NCBI GenBank assembly: GCA_946886675.1
Contig: CAMPIZ010000140.1
Span: forward strand, 1 to 5,538
DNA: 5,538 nt
Reading direction: 5' to 3'
Origin: an uncultured Flavobacterium sp.
GTDB lineage: Bacteria; Bacteroidota; Bacteroidia; Flavobacteriales; Flavobacteriaceae
How positions within the stretch are numbered: position 1 is the stretch's first letter; each line of letters starts with the position of its first letter. Positions 1 through 5,538 of the stretch are shown in pieces. The position numbers and the translations under genes were made by a program. The notes beneath the pieces were generated by a model. That model did not search any database. It had not been told where the DNA came from and worked only from the letters and a program-made list of their open reading frames with translations.

Positions 1-30
1 AGTTTAACACATTATATTAATTGGCGGTAA

Positions 31-483
31 TTATACACAATCTTCAATTTTATAATGTTTACTATTAAGTTCAAATTCATCGCCCAACTGTTTTCCTATC
101 AGCATACTGCCTAAAGGAGATTTTGGTGAAAGTGCAAAAACAGTAATATCCTCTATTATTATTTTTGGCAATGCAGTACTTAAAAACAAATACATATTAT
201 TTGTTTTTACCAGGCTGCCTAATATTATTCTTTTTGAAAGCGCAGTACCATCAATTTTTTCCAGTACAGCCTTTTGCTCTAATATCTCATTAAGTTTGCT
301 GTTAAGCTTTTCCTGTTCAAGATGCATCATAGAAAGCGCTGTCTCGTGCTTATCCCCGGCCGAGCCTTTAGCATCATTTGAGGCACCTTCGGTAAGGGCA
401 GCTATCATATCCCTAAAAGCATCTTCTTTATCCTGTATCTGCTGTTTGTAATAGCTTAAGATTTTTAATTTTAATGCATTCAT
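31..483 (-). CDS. Gre-family (GreA/GreB-like) transcription factor, 150 aa
   Basis: Gre factors enter the RNA polymerase secondary channel and stimulate cleavage of backtracked RNA. Here a charged helical N-terminal half (about residues 1-75) fits the antiparallel coiled coil, and a C-terminal half (about 84-150) fits the FKBP-like domain. The tip reads S-A-G-D-K-H-E-T, matching G-D-x-x-E of GreA; D44 and E47 correspond to E. coli D41 and E44. The C-terminal S-P-K-S-P-L-G-x-x-L-I-G-K-x-x-G-D-E-F is the usual Gre signature, and the length is close to GreA (about 158). The ATG at 481-483 is preferred. Earlier in-frame starts are an ATG at 490-492 and a TTG at 502-504, but the TTG lies inside a hairpin arm; no Shine-Dalgarno is visible for any of them. 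Flavobacterial relatives are often mislabelled 3-oxoacyl-ACP synthase, and nothing here resembles a ketoacyl synthase. Whether it cleaves RNA like GreA or acts as a regulatory paralogue is unknown. Confidence 0.82.
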   Translation of the reverse strand: MNALKLKILSYYKQQIQDKEDAFRDMIAALTEGASNDAKGSAGDKHETALSMMHLEQEKLNSKLNEILEQKAVLEKIDGTALSKRIILGSLVKTNNMYLFLSTALPKIIIEDITVFALSPKSPLGSMLIGKQLGDEFELNSKHYKIEDCV

Positions 484-500
484 ATAACCCATATAAAGCT

Positions 501-538
501 GCAAAGCTACACAGGATTTTACTCCCGTATAGCTTTGC
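501..538. terminator. Imperfect hairpin between barrel gene and Gre-like gene
   Basis: A 9-base perfect inverted repeat, GCAAAGCTA at 501-509 and TAGCTTTGC at 530-538, extends inward past two single mismatches (511-512 with 527-528, 514-516 with 523-525) to a six-base loop at 517-522. It begins 23 bases after the barrel stop codon and ends just before the Gre-like start. On the plus strand it is followed by a T-rich run (541-560), the classic terminator layout; on the minus strand, where the genes lie, it is followed only by a short TTT. It may therefore be a weak or bidirectional terminator, an mRNA-end-stabilising stem or an attenuator. The stem is directly visible; the role is inference. 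Confidence 0.45.
502..509 (-). promoter_or_regulatory. Possible -7 element (TAGCTTTG) for the Gre-like gene
   Basis: The minus strand reads TAGCTTTG, an exact match to the Bacteroidota -7 consensus TAnnTTTG. It would place a transcription start near 495-497, about 12-14 bases before the preferred ATG. No TTG-type -33 element is visible 17-23 bases upstream, and the same eight bases occur on the other strand at 530-537 because they are part of the hairpin. The match may be coincidental. Confidence 0.2.
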
Positions 539-560
539 CTGTATTTTTGTTTCTTTATTC

Positions 561-2327
561 TTAGAAATTAAACTTATAGGATGCTCCAAGCAGGAATTGG
601 AATCCCTGTACAGGATAGCTGGCCCAGCGCTGATAGTCCTGATTTGCTATATTGTTTAGCTTTAAAAAACCTGTAAGCCTTTCGTTATACCTATAACCTA
701 CATGTGCATTAGCATCAAAAAAGCTATCAAGTGTTATTACAGCTTCTGTTGCTAAAGGATCTACAAATTCCGGATTGTTAATAGCTACAAAATCTTTTCT
801 TTCCCCTGTAAAAAATACATTAGCTCCCGCATACCATTTTTCTGTAATATCAACATCAAGGGTAGTACCAATTTTAATAGCTGGTAAATTCCACGCTTCT
901 TCCTGGTCGGTATCATAAGAATTAAATGTACCGTTGATACCAAAAGTAACATTATCCGAAAAATCAGCCTTCAGTTCTCCAAAAAAGCTGATAGTTTGTA
1001 ACCTGTCATATAACAACCCGAAAGAGTTACCATATCCATAGCCCGGAACGTTTGTTGCTCCCGGATTCGGAATAAAAGCAGGGTTGTAGTTTATAAAAAA
1101 TGCCCTGTTATCTTCATTCATATAAGACCCTCGAATGTTATAAGCCACCGTATTGGCCAGCTTACCTTTTAAACCAACATAAATATCATACTGCTGATCT
1201 GTAGGTGCAACAATAAGGTTAGGTGAAACAAAATGATTCTCACTTACAAAGTCAGCATACGAATTCTGTTTCAATGTACCTTCTGCTCCTGCATAGGCAA
1301 TCATAAGGTCTCCAACTACTTTGTAAGATGCTTTAACCTGTGGGTAGATATAAAATTTATTATCACTCTCCCCCATTAACTTACCCATACTGTAAAACAG
1401 ACCTGCTCCCAGCTGAACAGAAAGGTCATCTCTTTGAAATAAAACACTTGGCTGTACACCCAGATTAAAATAATTATAATCCATAGCAGCCACTCCATTT
1501 TCTTCGTCATCAAATGTACCGCCAACATAATCAGCAATAAAGTCAAACTTTATTTTTTCGCCAAGTACATCTATATCTAGTGAAGGCTTTACAAAAAAAC
1601 GGTTTTCGGCAGAACCATATGCATCCCAAAAACGCTTATACTGCAGCGCTGCATCTTTAAAAAAGCTGTCTTCTGCAGCAATATTACCACCCAGATAAAG
1701 GGTATGATAGGTTTGCTGAGGATCTATAGCTGCAATTTCTTCCTCTGTAAAAACCTGGTATTCCAAAGGCAGGCCGTACCAGTTATATACCTGGTTCTGG
1801 TAGCCCAAATCTGCATTCCAGCTATAGGTTTTCTGCCTGTTGCCATAGGTAAGGTCCAGTGACGTATTATAATATTTATCATCCAGCACTACACCGTCTA
1901 TACCACCCTGAGAAGACAGATGACGAAGCATCCCGCCTACATATTCGTTGCGGTTAAGGTTTTCAGTCACAAAAAGCTCTGCATTTACGGTTCCGTAATT
2001 ACCGGCTGCAAGAGTGGCATAATTATTAAAAAGCTTTTCCCTTTTACCCTTTTGTACACCCGCAGCCTTACCTTTTGCAGGGGTAAACGTTGAAGCCACA
2101 GGAAAAGAGAAGATATTATATTCTATCTCTTTCTTCTGGGTATTATCATTATCCTCCATTACGGGAGTCTCTTTTACTTTAAAAGCATCAGAAATAGTAG
2201 GTGTATACGGCTTTACAACATTTACTACTTCCGTACCTATATTCTCGTCTTTTTTTTGTGCTGTAGCAGCCTGAAAGCCTACAAGCGCAAAAACAAAAGC
2301 TATTTTATATTGAAACTTGATTGTCAT
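561..2327 (-). CDS. Plugless TonB-receptor-like outer-membrane beta-barrel protein, 588 aa
   Basis: Residues 1-23 form a Sec signal peptide (K4 and K8, then a hydrophobic core, A-T-A before Q24). Residues 24 to about 95 are a short periplasmic segment with V-V-K-P-Y-T-P-T-I-S-D-A-F-K at 37-50. The rest alternates hydrophobic and polar residues, is rich in Tyr, Phe, Trp, Asn and Gly, has no cysteine, and reads as transmembrane beta strands with acidic loops. The last 35 residues (L-N-N-I-A-N-Q-D-Y, then Y-P-V-Q-G-F, then Y-K-F-N-F) match the final strands of TonB-dependent receptors and end in the Phe recognised by the BAM machinery. A plug of roughly 120-150 residues, normal for true TonB-dependent receptors, has no room here, so active siderophore or glycan uptake should not be assumed. 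The ATG at 2325-2327 gives a proper signal peptide; no Shine-Dalgarno is seen. It lies 27 bases after the TPR gene, probably in one operon. Substrate unknown. Confidence 0.87.
   Translation of the reverse strand: MTIKFQYKIAFVFALVGFQAATAQKKDENIGTEVVNVVKPYTPTISDAFKVKETPVMEDNDNTQKKEIEYNIFSFPVASTFTPAKGKAAGVQKGKREKLFNNYATLAAGNYGTVNAELFVTENLNRNEYVGGMLRHLSSQGGIDGVVLDDKYYNTSLDLTYGNRQKTYSWNADLGYQNQVYNWYGLPLEYQVFTEEEIAAIDPQQTYHTLYLGGNIAAEDSFFKDAALQYKRFWDAYGSAENRFFVKPSLDIDVLGEKIKFDFIADYVGGTFDDEENGVAAMDYNYFNLGVQPSVLFQRDDLSVQLGAGLFYSMGKLMGESDNKFYIYPQVKASYKVVGDLMIAYAGAEGTLKQNSYADFVSENHFVSPNLIVAPTDQQYDIYVGLKGKLANTVAYNIRGSYMNEDNRAFFINYNPAFIPNPGATNVPGYGYGNSFGLLYDRLQTISFFGELKADFSDNVTFGINGTFNSYDTDQEEAWNLPAIKIGTTLDVDITEKWYAGANVFFTGERKDFVAINNPEFVDPLATEAVITLDSFFDANAHVGYRYNERLTGFLKLNNIANQDYQRWASYPVQGFQFLLGASYKFNF
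2178..2219 (-). other. Short periplasmic motif at the barrel protein's N-terminus
   Basis: Residues 37-50 of the barrel protein (V-V-K-P-Y-T-P-T-I-S-D-A-F-K) lie in the roughly 70-residue stretch between the signal peptide and the first barrel strand, where a TonB box and plug would sit in a full receptor. The stretch is proline- and charge-containing and looks unstructured. It could be a remnant TonB box or a docking peptide for a periplasmic partner such as the TPR protein encoded upstream. The position is seen; the role is inferred. Confidence 0.35.
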
Positions 2328-2354
2328 AACTAAATTTTAAAGGCTTACTTACAA

Positions 2355-5300
2355 TTAATTCTGGATGGATGAGTTGGTCTTGGCTTCCTCGGTTTTTATT
2401 CTGTCAAGTTCTGCCTGGGCTTCTTCGACTACATCCGGATAATCTGTAAAATTCTTTATAATGCTGTCCAGTATATAGGTTGCCTGGAAACTGTCTTTAA
2501 GTCCGTAAAAATTCTTTGCCATTACCACAAGGCCTTTAGCTCCAAAATATTTATATCCCGCATAGTCTTTTGATAGTTTCTGTACAACAGCATTTGATGC
2601 TTCATACTTTCCTTCTTTATTTTTAAAATAAGCGTCATAATAAAGCGCTTCTGCAGCAAGTTCGCCTTTTGCTATAGTAAGCAGTTTAGCGTAGGCAGCT
2701 TTAGCCTTTTCCTCGTTATTTGTTTTTATAGCAGAACGCGCCACTATTATCTGGGCATCACTCTTAATTCTGTCTTCTGTTTTAGAATTTGCAAGAACCT
2801 TTTCGGCATAAGCTACTGCATTTGCATAGTCTTTCTGTTCATAATAACTTTTCATCAGGTTAGACTGGGCAAAGGTTACATTTTGAGGAAAATCGGCCTC
2901 AGTTTCAAGCCTTTTCAGCACCGGAATAGCCTTTTCATAATTCTTATTCTTTATATGAATTTCTGAAAGCCTTGCCAACGATGGTTCTGTAAACTCATTC
3001 CTTGATTTAGAGATTACATATTCATAGTTTGGCACTGCATTATTTTCAAGTTTTTCTGCATAATAAGATTGTGCCAGGTAAAAATTAGCCTTAAGTGCCG
3101 ATATGCCGTTAGGGAATTGCGCCAAATAACTGGTTAGAGCAGATATTGCCTGTTTGGTATTGTTTTGCAAATACTGTTTTTCTGCTGCCTCAAAAGCGGT
3201 ATTATCTAAATCAGCATCGCTTACATCTACAAAGTCAAGTGTTTTTACCCACGATGCATATTCGTCGGTCCTGCCGCTATCTACATATATTAAACGTGCT
3301 GTTGATACTGCTTCCATGGCTTCCGGCGTATTAGGAAACTGTGCCACTACCTTTTTAAACTTATCCAGAGCCTGCTGATCTTTTTCAGCATTGTAATAAA
3401 TAAGCGCCTGACGCATCATGGCTTTAGATACATATGAACTGCTTTTATATTCGTTTATAAGCCTGTCATAAGTTTGTAACGCCCTGTCGGTATTTTTTTC
3501 CGTTACATAAGTATTCCCTAATTCATATAAAGCATCATCGGCATATTTAGATTTTGGATAGGTTTGCACAAACTTTGTAAGATCATCTATCTTTTTTTCA
3601 TTCCTGCCCACAAAACCGTAGCTGATTCCTTTTTGAAAAAAGGCATAATCGGCATCTATCCCCTTCATTTCTATAGCCTTATTATAGGCCTCCATAGCCG
3701 GCCAGTATTTTGTAGAAACAAAATGGCTGTCACCCAGGCGCAGATAAGCATCATTAAGCCTTACATTGTCACCTTTTGCTTTTTCTACATACTGCTGAAA
3801 ATGCTTTGCAGCCTGCTCATATTCTTTTAGTTTAAAGTATGTATAGCCTAGGTTATAATCTATATTTTTATATTCCGGAGTTGATTTTGCTTCAGCAAAA
3901 CCATCAAACTGCTTAAGACTTATTAATGCCTCATTAAAAAGTCCAAGCACATATTCTGTCTCAGTTTTCCAAAATGTAGCCCTTGCAGTTGTTCTCTCAT
4001 CGCGCTGCTCTTTTATTGATTTTTTAAAAAGATCAAGCGCATCGTGATAACTCCCATCTGTATAAAGTTCTAAGCCTCTGTAAAATGCTACCTTCTGGTA
4101 GGCAAGCCTATTTTCAGGAGATTTATTTTTTTCAAGCAGGTCCAGCGCTTCCTTATAGTTTTTTGAAGTAATATAAGAGTCAATCAATAAAGACTGTACC
4201 TCCTGCTTAAACGGTGTATCAGGATATTTTGAAAGAAAGCCGTTAAGCACTTCGGGAACACTTTGATAAGGGTTACCTATTTCATAGCTCAGTTTAGCAT
4301 AATTTAAATAAGCATCTTCCTGAATTTTTGCATCAAAATCCATCTCTGATGCAGTTTTAAATGCATTTAAAGCCTGCTGTTTTTTGTCAGTCTTCAGGTA
4401 GCTTTCACCAAGATGGTAGTAAGCATTTTGTGCTACAAAATCGTTACCGTCTATAATTTTATTAAACTGGGCAATCGCATTTTCATAATCGCCCTGTTTA
4501 TAATAGGCATATCCAAGCTGATAATAATCGGTGTTATTCCATCTGCCCCTCTTCCCTCGGTACTCCTTTAAGTATGGAATAGCTTTGTCATATTGCTTGA
4601 GGTTAAAATAGCTCTCCCCTATTATTTTATTAAGTTCAGATTTTTCTACAGCATTAGACTTGGCAAGCTGTGGTTCGCCTAAATCTATAGCCTTTTGAAA
4701 ATTACCAAGCTTAAAGTTCATATCGGCCTGGAAATATGACATTTTCTCTTTGTACTCCTCCTGGTCTTCTACCTGTTCAAAATACTCGTTGGCTCCTTTG
4801 TAGTTATCACTTTCATAAGCAAGATAACCCAGATAATATTTTGCCTGAGAACCAAATTGTTTGGAGTTCACTACTTTATTAAGGTACTTTTCTGCCTGCT
4901 TTTTATCGCCTGCATTAAAATAGCTGTATCCTTTCTGGAAATTATATTTTTCCCTGTCTGCAGTAGACATAGAAGCTTCATCGGCTTTATCATACCACTT
5001 TAACGCCTGTGCATAGTTCCCCTGATCAAAATAATATCCGGCTACTTCTATATAAGCCTGATTTTGCTTAGTACTGGTAGGATAATCTTCCACAAAATTT
5101 TCCATCAGCATATCGGCATTCATCTGGTTAAGCCTTATAGCGCAGTTTGCAATGTAGTAAGCACAGTCTGCCTGTACTTCCATTTCTTTATTTTCTGTTT
5201 TGGTTTTTTCAAAAAGTATTTGTGCCGCCTGATACTGCTTATCGTTGTATAGCGTAACAGCTTTGTCAAATTCCTTAAGTTCGTGTGTGTAAATTTTAGA

Positions 5301-5369
5301 TTGTTGTGCCGAAAGGCTCAGGGCACAAAACGGTACTGAAAATAGTAGCAGCCTGTTTAGTATGCGCAT
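2355..5369 (-). CDS. Secreted tetratricopeptide-repeat solenoid protein, 1004 aa
   Basis: Residues 1-21 form a signal peptide (R2 and R6, a leucine-rich core, S-L-S-A before Q22), so the mature protein should be periplasmic or at the inner face of the outer membrane. From about residue 33 to 985 it is nearly continuous TPR-type helical hairpins, with recurring patterns such as A-Y-Y-x-L-G-x-x-Y, G-D-Y-x-x-A-I-x-x-F and P-x-S-K-Y-A-D-D-A-L-Y-E-L-G. I estimate more than 20 units, with the clearest around 105-130, 145-165, 280-305, 315-340 and 610-690. The units with Y-P-x-S/T-x-x linkers resemble the BamD/YbgF style of periplasmic TPR. No enzymatic domain or transmembrane helix follows the signal. 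The mature chain has only two cysteines, C69 and C76. TPR solenoids bind proteins; the likeliest partner is the outer-membrane barrel encoded 27 bases downstream. The ATG at 5367-5369 is the only start giving a full signal peptide, and a promoter lies just upstream. The gene seems intact. Specific function unknown. Confidence 0.92.
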   Translation of the reverse strand: MRILNRLLLFSVPFCALSLSAQQSKIYTHELKEFDKAVTLYNDKQYQAAQILFEKTKTENKEMEVQADCAYYIANCAIRLNQMNADMLMENFVEDYPTSTKQNQAYIEVAGYYFDQGNYAQALKWYDKADEASMSTADREKYNFQKGYSYFNAGDKKQAEKYLNKVVNSKQFGSQAKYYLGYLAYESDNYKGANEYFEQVEDQEEYKEKMSYFQADMNFKLGNFQKAIDLGEPQLAKSNAVEKSELNKIIGESYFNLKQYDKAIPYLKEYRGKRGRWNNTDYYQLGYAYYKQGDYENAIAQFNKIIDGNDFVAQNAYYHLGESYLKTDKKQQALNAFKTASEMDFDAKIQEDAYLNYAKLSYEIGNPYQSVPEVLNGFLSKYPDTPFKQEVQSLLIDSYITSKNYKEALDLLEKNKSPENRLAYQKVAFYRGLELYTDGSYHDALDLFKKSIKEQRDERTTARATFWKTETEYVLGLFNEALISLKQFDGFAEAKSTPEYKNIDYNLGYTYFKLKEYEQAAKHFQQYVEKAKGDNVRLNDAYLRLGDSHFVSTKYWPAMEAYNKAIEMKGIDADYAFFQKGISYGFVGRNEKKIDDLTKFVQTYPKSKYADDALYELGNTYVTEKNTDRALQTYDRLINEYKSSSYVSKAMMRQALIYYNAEKDQQALDKFKKVVAQFPNTPEAMEAVSTARLIYVDSGRTDEYASWVKTLDFVDVSDADLDNTAFEAAEKQYLQNNTKQAISALTSYLAQFPNGISALKANFYLAQSYYAEKLENNAVPNYEYVISKSRNEFTEPSLARLSEIHIKNKNYEKAIPVLKRLETEADFPQNVTFAQSNLMKSYYEQKDYANAVAYAEKVLANSKTEDRIKSDAQIIVARSAIKTNNEEKAKAAYAKLLTIAKGELAAEALYYDAYFKNKEGKYEASNAVVQKLSKDYAGYKYFGAKGLVVMAKNFYGLKDSFQATYILDSIIKNFTDYPDVVEEAQAELDRIKTEEAKTNSSIQN
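4518..4568 (-). other. Basic linker interrupting the TPR array
   Basis: Residues 268-284 of the TPR protein carry K-E-Y-R-G-K-R-G-R-W-N-N-T-D-Y between two otherwise regular repeats. Five basic residues in eight positions followed by Trp are unusual in an otherwise acidic, lysine/glutamate-balanced solenoid. It reads as an exposed loop between TPR helices and is a candidate contact surface. The composition is visible; the binding role is inference. Confidence 0.35.
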
Positions 5370-5395
5370 AGGATTTATCTTAGTTTAATGGTAGC

Positions 5396-5424
5396 CAAAT
5401 ATATCAATTCTTATTTTTATTTAA
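5396..5424 (-). promoter_or_regulatory. Bacteroidota-type promoter of the TPR/barrel operon
   Basis: The minus strand reads TATATTTG at 5403-5396, an exact match to the TAnnTTTG -7 element used by the primary sigma factor of Bacteroidota. Eighteen bases further upstream is TTA (5424-5422), one mismatch from the TTG -33 element. Transcription would start near 5388-5391, leaving a leader of about 20 bases before the ATG at 5369. That leader has no Shine-Dalgarno, as is usual in this phylum. Confidence 0.55.
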
Positions 5425-5504
5425 CGGATAATAACAGACTTTTAGTATTAGTTTAATAATTTACCTTTAAACAAAAAATTACCATAAACTCATCAAAATA
5501 AATT

Positions 5505-5536
5505 TTTGAATAAAACCGTTTACTTTATTACTTTTA
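5505..5536 (+). promoter_or_regulatory. Possible divergent promoter for a gene beyond the right edge
   Basis: The plus strand has TTTG at 5505-5508, then 20 bases, then TACTTTTA at 5529-5536, which matches the TAnnTTTG -7 element except at the final base. The spacing fits a Bacteroidota promoter reading out of the window to the right. The surrounding DNA is so AT-rich that chance matches are likely. Confidence 0.2.
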
Positions 5537-5538
5537 CA

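Noticed and set aside
484..504. N-terminal extension of the Gre-like protein from the TTG at 502-504 (157 aa)
   Set aside because: The TTG lies in a stable hairpin arm, and the first seven residues would precede the natural coiled-coil start; the ATG at 481-483 puts the acidic pair at a GreA-like position. The ATG at 490-492 remains possible.
474..659. Plus-strand open frame across the barrel C-terminus and the intergenic gap
   Set aside because: It is antisense to a convincing barrel-coding sequence, has no recognisable domain and contains the hairpin.
561..2327. Calling the barrel a complete TonB-dependent nutrient receptor or SusC homologue
   Set aside because: There is no plug domain, it is far shorter than SusC, and no SusD-like gene is adjacent.
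3146..3830. Several plus-strand open frames inside the TPR gene
   Set aside because: They are antisense to well-defined TPR repeats, and their Cys/Leu/Phe-rich composition is that of shadow frames.
5064..5252. Plus-strand open frame opposite the TPR N-terminus
   Set aside because: It is antisense to regular TPR coding sequence, and its hydrophobic composition is a by-product of the opposite-strand codons.
5325..5327. Cys15 in the TPR protein as a lipobox cysteine
   Set aside because: The preceding residues are V-P-F, not the small residues a lipobox needs, and a standard signal-peptidase I site (S-L-S-A) follows at residue 21.
5446..5458. TATTA-GTT-TAATA inverted repeat as an operator
   Set aside because: Five AT-only pairs in extremely AT-rich DNA are expected by chance, and the site is upstream of the promoter without supporting context.

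Overview
The window is AT-rich, with long protein-coding genes on one strand only. Three points suggest a member of the Bacteroidota, most likely Flavobacteriia or a close relative: start codons lack Shine-Dalgarno sequences, a perfect TAnnTTTG promoter element precedes the first gene, and the products are a TonB-receptor-type outer-membrane barrel, a very long secreted TPR protein and a short Gre-like protein of a kind common in Flavobacterium-type genomes. The species cannot be named from the sequence.

All three genes are on the minus strand, so transcription runs from right to left. From upstream to downstream they are: (1) 5369-2355, a 1004-residue secreted protein made almost entirely of tetratricopeptide repeats; (2) 2327-561, a 588-residue outer-membrane beta-barrel with the C-terminal signature of TonB-dependent receptors but no plug domain; (3) 483-31, a 150-residue Gre-type RNA polymerase secondary-channel protein with the acidic D-x-x-E pair at the predicted coiled-coil tip. 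Genes 1 and 2 are 27 bases apart and very probably form one operon. Gene 3 is separated from gene 2 by 77 bases that contain an imperfect hairpin, so it may be a separate unit or receive only readthrough.

The right end (5370-5538) is a non-coding, very AT-rich region. It holds a good promoter for the TPR gene and a weaker plus-strand candidate that could serve a divergent gene beyond the window. The left end (1-30) is a short intergenic tail.

The most interesting element is the TPR/plugless-barrel pair. A periplasm-facing solenoid encoded directly before a barrel that seems to have lost its plug, but keeps a short distinctive periplasmic segment (V-V-K-P-Y-T-P-T-I-S-D-A-F-K), suggests a two-component outer-membrane complex rather than an ordinary nutrient receptor. 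This is inference; the substrate and function cannot be read from the sequence. No CRISPR array, mobile element, tRNA or rRNA was seen.
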